DNA of 64,000 nt, taken from Symbiodinium natans (taxonomy: Eukaryota > Sar > Dinophyceae > Suessiales > Symbiodiniaceae). The stretch is from the NCBI GenBank assembly GCA_905221605.1, contig CAJNDS010001112.1:1898972-1962971 (forward strand), written 5' to 3'. Below, in pieces: positions 20,174-28,571 of the stretch (position 1 is its first letter; each line of letters starts with the position of its first letter). The translations under genes were made by a program, and so were the position numbers. Below the pieces are notes generated by a model. That model did not search any database and was not told the origin of the DNA. It saw only the letters and a program-made list of their open reading frames with translations.

Positions 20174-22803
20174 TTATTTATTTATTTATTTATTTTTGTT
20201 TATTTATTTACATATATATATATATATACTGGTTGCTGGGCGACCAAGGCTTGCCTTTCCTGCCCAAGCCCGCAAACCTGGGCGGACTTGCGGCTTCGGG
20301 ACACTTGGAAATGTTTTTTGATTAGGTACTCTCTCTAATTCCTAAGAAACAGCTAAAGTTACAATTTTTGTTAGAGTTCCAAGTCCAGTTTCTAAACATT
20401 TCTAAACCCTAAACCCTGAACCCTAAACCCTAAACCCCAAAATAGGTGGGAGGCGAGGCGGAGTTCGATCCTCTTGGCTTCTCGGACTTGATCGACGTCA
20501 GGTGGCTTCGTGAAGCCGAGCTGAAGCACGGCCGCGTGCGCCTTGGCAGCCCAGTGGTGTTTAGGGTTTAGGGTTTAGGGTTTAGGGTTTAGGGTTTAGG
20601 GTTTAGGGTTTAGGGTGCCCTTTACCCTCTTTTTTTGCTGGTTATTGGTTCTCATACACAGTAACGAACTCCAACAGAGGATACGGAACTTGGTAGCCCA
20701 GTGCCCTTTACCCTCCTTTTCTTTTGCTAGGGTGCCCAGTAGTACCCTTATTCCCTTTTTTTGGGGGGGTTTAGGTTCCCTTATAAACCCCTTTAAGCAA
20801 AAAAGGGCACCCTTTTTAAGCCTTGGTTACTGGGCAGCCTAGTTTGGTTGATCATGGGTTCCTCTTTTTTGTCTAGGGTTTTGGGTTTAGGGACTTTAGG
20901 GTTTAGGGTTTAGGGATCCTTTTTCTTTCGTTATGGGCCCCCTTATAAAGTAACTAACTCCAAAGAGGGTGCCCTTCTTATAGTATCCACCTTAGAAAAA
21001 AGTAACGAACCCAACAAAAGTGCCCGAAGCCCTAAACCCTAAACCCTAAACCCTAAACCCTAAACCCTGACAAGGTGCATGCTCGCAACCATCGGCTTCG
21101 TTGCCGAGCAGTACTGGCAGCTTCCGGGCTTCGACGGGGCGGAGGACGCCCTCCAGGCCATCTACACGGCCCCCTTGAATCTGGGTGTAGGCCTTTAAAG
21201 GAAAGGGTTTAGGGTTTGGGGTTTAGGGTTTAGGGTTTAGGGTTTAGGGTTTAGGGTTTAGGGTTAGGGTTTCGGGTTTCAGGTTTCGGGTTTAGGGTTT
21301 AGGGTTTAGGGTTTAGGGTGCTATGCCTCCAATATGGTGGAGGTGAAGATCTGGCTAGACTTGAGTCCAGTAGCAAAAAGGGTTTAGGGTTTAGGGTTAT
21401 ACTTTCCCTTATATTATTGGGATTTAAGAGGATCATATCTAGGAGACTGCCCCCTTGAATCTCGGTAGGCCTTAAAGGGACATGTCTATACTTTCCCTTA
21501 TAATTGGGGGTTTAAGAGGATCATATTTGGGAAGATGTTTTCATGCTTTCCCTTATAGTGGGGTTTAAGAGGATCATAGTTAAAGGAATATTTTTCAGAA
21601 GGGTCTTAAACCATAGACCCTAAGCCCTAAATCCTAAACCCTGAACCCTAATTTTAAAACCCTAAACCCTAAACCCTAAACCCTAAACCCTAAACCCCAC
21701 CGAGTGTGAGCGATTAAACCCTAAACCCTAAACCCTAAACCCTAAACCCTAAACCCTAAACCCTAAATAAACCCTAAACCCTAAACCCAAACCCTGTCGT
21801 AAGGGCCATCCTAGGAATGCCACCGGGGTCCTGCTCTTCCTGTGCGGCTACATTGAGAGCTCGACCTACGGAGGAAAGATCACGATGCTGGACATGTTCC
21901 TTACTGTTGGTGAGTAGGGTTTAGGGTTAGGGTTAAGGGTTTAGGGTTTAGGGTTTAGGGTTTAGGGTTTAGGATCCCTCTTTCTGGGTTTCTATACAGG
22001 GATGTAGGGCAACCTGCGCAGAAAGGTTCGAGGGAGAGGGCGCCAAGCGCGAGCCCGGCGACCTGAACTTCGGCAAAAGATTCCTCCCGACAGACAAGGC
22101 CTTTAGGGTTTAGGGTTGAGGGTTGAGGGTTTAGGGTTTAGGGTTTGGGGTTTGGGGTTTAGGGTCTAGGCTGGGTAGTTCACCTTGTATATAACCTTTT
22201 TGGTTTTATATATACATATATACACATACATATATATATATATATATACTCTTGCTTAAAAAGGCTTGGTTTCTAAGAGGCAAAGGCCGAGGAGCTGATG
22301 GTGAAGGAGCTGAGCAACGGGCGCCTGGCCATGCTGGCCACTATATCCCCCTTGGGAATCATTTTTTTTATTTTTGTTTATATAAAACCCTAGAGGTTGC
22401 AGGGTTTAGGGTTTAGGGTTTAAGGTTTAGGGCTTCTTTATTCAGGCTCTAAAAGGGGGCGTATAGGCCATCTCCGGCATGATCCACCACAACCTGGTTG
22501 TCAAGGGGCCCCTCTTCCCACTCTTCCCCGAAACTTGGCTTTCTTGTAAGGCCGGCTCTTTTTAGGACTTTAGGGTTTAGGATTTAGGGTTTAGGGTTTT
22601 TGGACTTTATATGACCTTTTGGGTTATTGTAGAAGCTACAAGAAGCAGCCTAAACATTAAGCATTTAGGAGGGTTCAGAAGTCACCCTAAACCCTAAACC
22701 CTAAACCCAAAAGTCAGCCAAGGAGGGCTACGTGGGACCCCAGGGCTCCTGGGACCTGGACTCCACCGCCGGGGCACTGAACAGCGGACGATGGGGCCTG
22801 TAA
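16145..22803 (+). CDS. Light-harvesting chlorophyll a/c-binding polyprotein, three LHC units, about 22 exons
   Basis: Encodes a plastid antenna protein of the LHC superfamily (peridinin-dinoflagellate acpPC type), which binds chlorophyll and carotenoid in the thylakoid membrane. Three successive units each carry the helix-1 signature ([33 protein letters not shown]) and the helix-3 signature ([36 protein letters not shown]), so the product is a polyprotein presumably cut into monomers. Exons resolved by reading phase: 16145-16566, 16771-16918, 17036-about 17095, an unresolved part, about 17381-17553, 17684-17800, 18007-18098, 18220-18262, 18460-18532, 18639-18698, 18855-18951, 19092-19229, 19556-19652, 19826-19956, 20249-20289, 20446-20537, 21075-21176, 21815-21895, 22026-22098, 22286-22336, 22467-22529, 22723-22803. 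All phases from 17684 to the TAA at 22801 agree. The product is about 750 residues. The start is the first ATG of a typical plastid presequence. Only 17096-17380 is unresolved. Confidence 0.92.
16919..17035 (+). mobile_element. Introner, GGTAGCCCAG family, in LHC unit 1
   Basis: GACT duplication at 16919-16922 and 17036-17039; ends CTTGGTAGCCCAG / GTGGGCTACCAAG. The donor is GA, from the duplication. Confidence 0.9.
17096..17380 (+). other. Unresolved part of LHC unit 1
   Basis: Contains an element of the CCCAAAGAGCCCA family (17134-17240) and a short exon-like IEVYKLFG piece (17308-17331) that fits helix 2. GGGCC at 17093 and 17303 could be a target duplication, but the 3' boundary would then be GG rather than AG. 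A TTTAGGG array follows at 17345-17369. Either an unusual acceptor or a damaged exon would explain this. Confidence 0.5.
17554..17683 (+). mobile_element. Introner, LTAG family, in LHC unit 1
   Basis: GATC duplication at 17554-17557 and 17684-17687. The 5' end is partly repeated (CTTAGTAGATCTTAGTAGCTG) and the 3' end is CAGCAGCTATAAG. Removal joins SEPEK to [13 protein letters not shown]. Confidence 0.9.
17801..18006 (+). mobile_element. Nested introner: LTAG element carrying a second inverted-repeat element
   Basis: The outer LTAG element lies between GAAG duplications (17801-17804, 18007-18010). Its 3' end CAACTAAG is interrupted after CAACTA by a 90-base element (17913-18002) with long inverted ends CCCAAAGGCTCC / GGAGCCTTTGGG, flanked by TA on both sides. 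The whole still removes in phase as a GA-AG intron. Confidence 0.88.
18099..18219 (+). mobile_element. Introner, GGGCTTTGGAGTA family
   Basis: GACA duplication; ends CTGGGCTTTGGAGTAC / GTCTACTCCAAAGCTAAG. Removal joins VVAR to QAGYKM. GA donor. Confidence 0.88.
18263..18459 (+). mobile_element. Tandem pair of GGGCTTTGGAGTA-family introner copies
   Basis: GATG duplication at 18263 and 18460. Two successive GCTAAGG ends (18384 and about 18454) show one element inside or next to another. Removal joins VPFLP to MSPALEG. Confidence 0.82.
18533..18638 (+). mobile_element. Introner, LTAG-like, in LHC unit 2
   Basis: GAAA duplication at 18533-18536 and 18639-18642; ends CTTAGTAGTAGAG / CAGCTAAG. 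Removal joins SLAF to EIGWLREAE. Confidence 0.88.
18699..18854 (+). mobile_element. Introner in LHC unit 2, GT donor
   Basis: GTTG duplication at 18699-18702 and 18855-18858. Removal joins VAMLAT to VGWITTD. Holds a short AAACCCTAAACCC piece. Confidence 0.85.
18952..19091 (+). mobile_element. Introner, GGTCCCCAAGG family, with internal telomere-like array
   Basis: Target duplication GGAA (18951-18954, 19091-19094). The 3' end GGTTCATCTGGTCCCCCAAG marks the family. A TTTAGGG array occupies about 18977-19019. Removal joins MVKFG to GMPQIL. Confidence 0.85.
19230..19555 (+). mobile_element. Intron between helices 2 and 3 of LHC unit 2, GC donor
   Basis: GGCC duplication (19229-19232, 19555-19558). 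Removal joins PSDAKG to [12 protein letters not shown]. Contains a degenerate CCCTAAACCC stretch at 19460-19505. Confidence 0.78.
19653..19825 (+). mobile_element. Introner with internal repeats, GT donor
   Basis: GTGGCC on both sides (19653, 19826). Contains copies of the motif CGGTTTAAGAGGAT that recurs at 21430, 21508 and 21565. Removal joins TQEQW to PFFDAA. Confidence 0.82.
19957..20248 (+). mobile_element. Introner, GGTAGCCCAG family, enlarged by an AT-rich core
   Basis: GCTT duplication; ends CGTGGTAGCCCAG / CTGGGCGACCAAG. The centre (20085-20230) is an expanded TA/TTTA microsatellite. Removal joins SSSK to SLPFLPKP. GC donor. Confidence 0.85.
20290..20445 (+). mobile_element. Introner, CCTAAGAAACAGCTAAA family
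   Basis: GCGG (5') and GTGG (3') duplications, one mismatch. Core CTAATTCCTAAGAAACAGCT is shared with 44168 and 46707. A telomere-like array lies near the 3' end (20403-20435). Removal joins ANLGGL to VGGEAEF. GC donor. Confidence 0.82.
20538..21074 (+). mobile_element. Compound intron: several GGTAGCCCAG introner copies broken by telomere-like arrays
   Basis: GCGC (5') and GTGC (3') duplications. The first family copy (CTTGGCAGCCCAGTGGT) is split from its continuation (GCCCTTTACCCTC) by a TTTAGGG array at 20560-20616. More family ends occur at 20692 and 20730-20850, and further arrays at 20877-20915 and 21030-21068. Still removes in phase (HGRV joined to CMLATIGF). Confidence 0.8.
21177..21814 (+). 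mobile_element. Longest LHC intron (638 nt): telomere-like arrays, CTTTCCCTTATA repeats, duplicated boundary
   Basis: GAAT duplication (21177-21180, 21815-21818), GA donor, removal joins TAPL to NATGVLL. Arrays at 21206-21318, 21650-21700 and 21717-21795. The exon end plus intron start (21170-21205, CCCCCTTGAATCTGGG) is duplicated inside the intron at 21450-21480. Three copies of TATACTTTCCCTTATA / TTTAAGAGGATCATA lie around 21410-21590. Confidence 0.8.
21896..22025 (+). mobile_element. Introner with telomere-like core, GT donor
   Basis: GTTC duplication (21896-21899, 22026-22029). Removal joins KITMLDM to [17 protein letters not shown] array fills 21917-21974. Confidence 0.85.
22099..22285 (+). 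mobile_element. Intron opening directly with TTTAGGG repeats, GC donor
   Basis: AGGCC on both sides (22097, 22284). The array starts at 22102, right after the donor. A TA-rich core lies at 22202-22250. Removal joins LPTDK to AEELMVKEL. Confidence 0.78.
22337..22466 (+). mobile_element. Introner, TATCCCCCTTGGGAAT family, GC donor
   Basis: GCCA duplication (22337-22340, 22467-22470). Core TTTTTGTTTATATAAAACCC is shared with 48272, 49592 and 56330. A telomere-like array lies at 22400-22432. Removal joins LAML to AISGMIHHN. Confidence 0.88.
22530..22722 (+). mobile_element. Last LHC intron, inverted ends CTTGGCT / AGCCAAG
   Basis: GA donor, AG acceptor. The target copies GAAA / GAGG have diverged. 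Joining gives [11 protein letters not shown], the expected LHC ending. A telomere-like array lies near the 3' end (22684-22708). Confidence 0.8.
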
Positions 22804-24340
22804 GCGTCGGGCGGTAGCCTGCCAGCAGGGTTGTAGCGATATATGAATAGGATGTTCTGCCCTGACGGCCCATGTATAGAGTCATACCATGTGCTGTCCA
22901 GAATCATCTTTCTAATTGACTAGGCCCCATAAAATTTTAGGCCCAGCCTGCATGCTGAAAGGATCCCGGCCTGATTTTTTGAGCCGGCGATACGCCGGAC
23001 AAAGACACCCCCCCTGCTGGGACCATTTCAGGTGATTGGCCAACCAGGCGACAACATGGTTTAGGGTTTGGGGTTTATAGGGTTTAGGGTCAGGGAAATC
23101 AATCAGCGCGAGCATGGTAGGAGCGACGGTGACCAGAACAAGGGTAGCAATCAATTGACTGAACCAACCCCACTGCGTGGCGGTTCGGCTTCCTAACTGG
23201 CTAGCCTAGCCTTTAGGTTATGTTCAGAGTTGCGCTTGTTGGCTGACTGAATTAGTCCTGGGTTTGGACCCATCACTCAGGACGCCCGGACCCTCTTGGT
23301 GCTAGTGCCAGGGTCCAAAACACGTCCGCTGCCCGACGCTGCCCGAGCTTTCCTTGTGGAGTGCGCAATCATCGTGGCATGCATTGGCATCTGTGCATTT
23401 GTGCTTCTCTACGTCTATAAATCTGTGGTCCCCGAAGCTGGTACCGGACACCGTTTCGAGATTCGGGTGGTTTCAGGTTTGAGGCTTATCTGAGTCAGCA
23501 CAGAGCTATGGCAAACTTAGTCCTGAAACGTAAACGCACTGGGCTTGCCAGGAAGTGCAGGAGCGTCTGCAGTTGCCTTCTTTGGCCGGTGGCCTCAGAG
23601 ACTCACCAGCGCTGCAAGTCTTAGCGGCAGCGCAGGGAGTCTGAGGGTGCGGGTCAAAAGTCTAGGTATGTAACTGGGTGCCGGGCGTCTTTCCGCTTTG
23701 TCACAAAGCTGTTCTGCTTGCGACAGGCAGCGTCCGCGACAAACCTCCGCGACAAGCCTTTGCGACAAGCCCCTTCTTGGAACTGCAACCTTCCGACTCT
23801 GCAGGCATTTAGACAGCGCGCGAAACAGCCGCAACAACGCGACATGCCCCTATTTAGACCCACAACATGCGTGCCAACACGCCGCTCACTAAATTGGGAG
23901 TATGACGAAGCTCGCCCACCAAAGGATCTTAGGCGTGCAGGATTGTGGGAGTATAAGTTCAGTAACCTAGTTTCCATGTGCCGAGCTGCGCTGACAGGTT
24001 TGGAATTTTAGAGGTCAGGGGCCACACTATGTATGGGAAGATCAGGTAGTCTAATGGTCTGAGACCCGGAAGATCCATGTGCATCAATCGTATACACTCG
24101 GGGCCCAAGTCAACCCTGGATCGGTCTCTGGAAGCTTTTTGGGTTTTTTTGGTATGGGAGGCCGGGCCAAGGGGGGGGATGGTTTACAGGGTGCGAAGCA
24201 AATGGGTTCTACAGGTTTATCGGCTTTGGAGTGGAGAAGTAACTGCCATATCGTTGTTTCGCTCCGCGCCGTGTGCCACCGTTGAAGATCGAAACTAGAG
24301 CTTGGCCGTTGAAACTCAAGAAACAAAATCGTCGTCCCTT
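22804..24340. other. Region after the LHC gene, no firm gene
   Basis: Low in telomere-like repeats except 23058-23090. An open stretch 23290-23493 has no ATG. It reads RAFLVECAIIVACIGICAFV and then LLYVYKSVV, one strongly hydrophobic segment of about 25 residues, so it may be an exon of a membrane protein. At 23722-23772 a GCGACAAGCC motif repeats about four times. 24030-24090 looks superficially tRNA-like but fails on inspection. Confidence 0.35.
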
Positions 24341-24564
24341 CTTATTGTCTTGTACTGCAGTGGAGGTGGGGAGCCGCAACAGATGGGTTTTGAAAGTTTA
24401 GGGTTTCATCCCATCACCCTAATATCAAATATTCCCCATGCACTGTAGCATATGTAACTATAATGAGCATACAATCTTAGGGGGATTGGGGGGTAGGGGT
24501 TAAGATTGTAGGGAAAGGTTTATAGGTTTGAGAGAGCCGCCTTGAGAACAGCTACTCTAGGGGT

Positions 24565-24815
24565 CGGAAGACTTGATTGCTACAAGTAATCGTATTCCAT
24601 CAGTGTCCTTTTATAGTTATACTACAATAACTCAATAACCCCCAAAACCTCATTCTAATTATTACGAATAGTATTCCCTTAGGGTCCCTTTATGGTTACA
24701 ATACTATACTAACCCCCAAAACCTCATTCTAATTATTACTAATAGTATTCCCTTAGGGTCCATTTATGACTACAACACTATACTACCCCCCAAAACCTCA
24801 TTCTAACTAGTAAGG
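24565..24815 (+). mobile_element. Tandem triplet of AATAGTATTCCCTTAGGGTCC elements
   Basis: Three successive related copies of about 80 bases, each with CCTTAGGGTCC/CTTTTATAG, TATACTA and CCCCCAAAACCTCATTCTAA. Single copies occur at 731-850, 51556-51650 and 55889-56035. The copies are head to tail, so this is local amplification. Confidence 0.75.
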
Positions 24816-24835
24816 CCCCTATTACTAAGCACTTC

Positions 24836-24913
24836 AGGAGGAGCTCGAGGACGACGAGCGTCGCCATGGGCCCGGAAGATTGCAGAGGGCGTCGAATGAT
24901 TCGAGTGCCTCGA
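24836..24913 (+). CDS. Acidic exon-like island
   Basis: Reads EELEDDERRHGPGRLQRASN then DSSAS, ending at a TTTAGGG array. Charged and low-complexity. It may start a series of plus-strand islands (25400-25470, 26163-26225, 26640-26730, 27121-27284). Confidence 0.35.
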
Positions 24914-26162
24914 GTTTAGGGTTTAGGGTTTAGGGTTTAGGGTTTATTGGGTGCAGGGTTTACGGAGCAAGCAGAATTTGTAAATGTCTATAACATAGGG
25001 GCTAGACTTAACTTAGGTCGGATACCTGACCATGTACCCAGTCCACCTTATTAACAAAAAAAAAACCTTAAAGGGGGCTTTCCGGAAATGCCCACATGCC
25101 TTCATCAAGGTACCTTTTGAGGTACCTTGGGGGAAATCTTAAATCTCAAACCCTAAACCCTAAACCCGAAGCCCTCTAGACCTCTCAGAGTCTGCGTAGG
25201 GTAGATCCGAAGTCTTGGCCGAGCCCCTGAAGAACCTTAGACCCTATGCGTATGTTCCCCCTTATACAAAGAGTTCTTTAGTAGGGATTGTAGGTTTATA
25301 TCAAGCACCGTAAGTATAAGCGGGAGCATCCCAACCCATGCGCGTGGATTCCTAGGGAGAGAACAACCGCCCTAAACCCTCAACCCTAAATCCAGCGCCT
25401 GCACATCCGAAGGCCGAAAGCGGCCTTCCTCCAGCAGTGAGCCGGGCACTTGGATGTCCTGGGCTGGGGTTTCGGGTTTAGGGTTTAGGGTTTGGGCTTA
25501 GGGTTTAGGGTTTAGGGCTTAGGGCTTGGGGTTTGGGGTTTGGGGTTTAGGGTTTGCGTGTGGGTTTTGTCGGGGGCTGTTCGCGTTGCTTCCGGCCTTG
25601 TGTAGGTTCGGGGCTGGGTATGGGTGCTTGGGGGCCTGAGATCTTCGCTGCCTTTCTACTTTGTGCAGATCACGGCATGGACCCCTGCACTGTTTGGGAT
25701 ACGATTTTCCCTTTAGGACTGAAAGTATACACATGTTTGGGGCTTACGAACTCAGCAACTAAGCTCTAGACCTTCCCAAGACCCAGCGACAGATTCTGAA
25801 CCCCGCGCCAGAAGACTAGGCACCTCTGGGTGAGCTATTTCGGCTGGTGCTCAAAGATTGGCGCTCGCAAACCATCATCAGCCCTCTACCCAAATACGTA
25901 TAATATTGAACCCTAGCTGCCTTAACCCTTCTACTATCAGTCCTAAATAGGGATTAGAGTACCCCCTCTTATAATCCCCATTCAGGGCTGTTAGCATAAA
26001 GGGGGAACATCCCAACCTATGCACCAAGCAGAAAGTCTTCAAGACCATCCTCTATAGAACTACTAGCGTACACTTTTTTGTGGCTTATGAACTCAGCAAC
26101 TGAGCCTTGTAGTTGCCAAACAACCCCCAGCTCTGAAAGCAACCAGGACACGTCCCAACCGA

Positions 26163-26735
26163 TCCCTTTCAGGTCAGCCAAGAGGCGCAAGAGGAGGTCG
26201 CTCTTACTCGAAGACCTGCGGTTGGGGCTGTTTAGGGTTCAGGGTTTAGGGTTTAGGGTTTAGGGTTTAGGGTTTAGGGTTTAGGGTTTAGGGTGTCCCA
26301 GTCTCTATTCAACTCTGATTATCTCGAACAGTGAAATTCAAGAAACGAGTCGGGCTTGATGGGAGCCCCCTCAGGCGAAACGGGCTTATCGACGTCCCCG
26401 CTTTTGGTTGGCGTTGACCTGCAGACCCAGATCTTCCAAAACCCCTCAATTAAGGAGAAATTATACCCTAATTCGAAGTAATGATCCCTAGTATAAATCA
26501 GGGTATATTCCTTGATGATGGGGTTTTAGAAGATGTGAGGACACTTACTTCAAACAGCAAGGTTCCCGCCCGCGCCCTTGCAAAACTTTGCCGCTGCCGT
26601 TTTTGTAGTTTAGGCGCTGGATTACCTCCCGTCTGGTGCTAGGAAGGCGAGCTGCAGTGAAAGCAGGTTGTCCGGAATCGCAAGCGCACTTCTCTCAAAT
26701 TCCTCACCATTGTCCAGAATGCCTGTGAGTATCAA
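26163..26735 (+). CDS. Exon-like islands, unknown product
   Basis: 26165-26228 reads VSQEAQEEVALTRRPAVG after CAG. 26642-26727 reads KASCSESRLSGIASALLSNS. A TTTAGGG array separates them at 26235-26293. No motif recognised. Confidence 0.3.
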
Positions 26736-27120
26736 TGTTCCCAGCAGGCTTTGCACTTGACATGCGAGCCACGTAGATTGGATAGTCGGATAGTCAGCTT
26801 AGCTCACACACGTTCCGCTCGAATGAAGACAGCATGGGCGTCGGAACACTCTGCGCGCCTAAACTTCTAGAACGAGTCACACACAAGCAAAAAGGATTAG
26901 GGTTACTACTGTACAGGTTTATGGCCCCTGGCTGAAGGGGAAGAATTTAGACTATAATTTTCTCTAGTCCTATTACGACTCTGCTTAGTTGTCGACTCCT
27001 GAAAGAAGTGAAAACAAGAAACAAGGGGGGGCGGAGTTGAGACCAAGTCTCTGCACCTGCCACGACTCTGATTCTTGAGTAACGACATACCAGAACGAGG
27101 GGAGGTGTTTCGTTGACTTC

Positions 27121-27465
27121 ATGGCGGTTTCGTGCCAAGACCTGCGAAATTGGGACGTTACAACCCAAAACCCTGGGGCCTGTCTCCCAGAAGTGAAGAC
27201 ACAAATCATCTCCCCGACAGGCGTGAAGAAGAGGACCCGTGGATCACACGATCACGCACGAGGGATCTGCTCTGTAGCTGTTTGCCTTAAGGATGAAATC
27301 AACCCTAAAATGGTTTATTGGTCGTATACTATAATAGGGATGATATCGTATAGGGTATATGACCCCAATTCTAGGGTTCATTTGGTCCCCAAGGCAACGA
27401 CCTGCTGAGGACGTGCATGATGTCGCAGTGCGAAATGTGCTCTGGACAGGTATGGACTTCCAAAT
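27121..27465 (+). CDS. Exon-like islands rich in Cys
   Basis: ATG at 27121 opens a frame (MAVSCQDLRNWDV) that runs to about 27284. There an introner-type element (27284-27394, 3' end GGTTCATTTGGTCCCCAAG) begins. The next open piece, 27395-27452, reads NDLLRTCMMSQCEMCSGQ. The Cys spacing hints at metal binding but is too short to assign. Confidence 0.3.
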
Positions 27466-27510
27466 TGACGATGCTAGCCCCTAAACTCTGAACCCGAAAC
27501 CCTACAGGGA

Positions 27511-27598
27511 TGGGCTATTACACCCTATAATCCCTTAAACGGCCCTTTATGGGGCTCATTATGGGGATTATAAGGCCCAGTAGCCCATCCTGGTAACC
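27511..27598. mobile_element. Inverted-end element GGGATGGGCTATTA
   Basis: CAGGGATGGGCTATTACACC / GGCCCAGTAGCCCATCCTGG ends, with TATAATCCCTTAAACGGCCC in the core. One copy seen. Confidence 0.65.
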
Positions 27599-28450
27599 CC
27601 TAAGCAAAACAGCCGTCAGCACTGCACACGGCCTCCGAGCCTGCAGGAAAAATCACAGATCACACCAGCCCTAAAGCCCTACCCCCTGGATCCTTATAGG
27701 ATTCTGTCCCGAGCTCCCATAATCACACTAAGACTATAAACCTGAAGATCCTAAACGCTGTTCTTTTGCTGGCAGGAAGCCTCGAAGGGGGAGAGGCCCC
27801 TCTGGAGTTTTGAGTGTGGGGTTTCGGGTCAAGGGTTTGGGGGGTTTGGGAGGTTTGTGGGGTCTAGGCGTATGGGTTTACCCTAAACCCTTAACCCTTA
27901 ACCCTAAACCCTAAACCCTCAACCTTGGGGTACTGGAGTGCGTGTTTCGGAGGTTGGGATTGAGGGCCGGGTGTTGGGCTTTGGGCATTCTTGACGTCGG
28001 TTTGGGGCTTCGGCGTGCTGCTTCTGGGGTATGTGTTGGTTGCACGCGCCGTTTGTTGCAGGGGTTTAGGGTTTAGGGTTTAGGGTTTAGGGAGAAGTTT
28101 CCGACTGCCCCAAGCCCGGATGCAAAAGGGAGAAGGTTTTGTGGGTTTGGGACGGTTTGGAGCCTCAATGCCTGGTAATTATATCTCTGGAGCAGCCAGA
28201 CTGCCCTAAACCCGGAACCATAATGCACACCTTAAGAACCCAAAGCCTCCTTGCTTACCAGTTGGCTACTATAAATCGCCTTATGGGATTCCCAGTCAAC
28301 CTAACAAGAAGTAGGGTTCTCAAGGTATACTATGGTGTTTCTCCGCAGCCCTCCCCCCCCCACCCACCCAGCTTCTGCCAGTGATCAAGGGGGCCCAACG
28401 CCCGATTTTCAAAGAAGATACATTCTTTCACCGTAAGGGAGCAATAAGGT

Positions 28451-28562
28451 ACCTTAAGGGTCCATGTACCTCTTTATTATACGCTTGGGCCCACAAGTCC
28501 CTAAATAGGAGGTACTTTAAGGCCCAAGTATTCCCTATTTAGGTACATGGACCCTTAGGGGG
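28451..28562. mobile_element. Inverted-end element, AAGGGTCCATGTACC family
   Basis: Ends CCTTAAGGGTCCATGTACCT / AGGTACATGGACCCTTAGGG, with inner TACTTGGGCC / GGCCCAAGTA also inverted. Relatives at 33672-33790, 36957-37072, 45109-45210, 48349-48451, 50795-50900 and 57469-57600. By analogy with the LHC introns these are probably introners in unresolved genes. Confidence 0.75.
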
Positions 28563-28571
28563 TAGATTCAT

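Larger units (their letters stand above)
19826..22803 (+). other. LHC unit 3 with preceding linker and the true carboxyl end
   Basis: The linker exon 19826-19956 is rich in Arg/Ala/Ser ([14 protein letters not shown]). The unit then reads [135 protein letters not shown] and a TAA at 22801-22803. The HHN and [13 protein letters not shown] endings are typical of dinoflagellate LHC carboxyl ends, so the polyprotein stops after three units. Confidence 0.9.

Noticed and set aside
24030-24100. tRNA-like stretch with GGTAGTCTAATGGTCTGAGA
   Set aside because: Resembles a D-arm, but no matching acceptor stem or T-arm could be folded.
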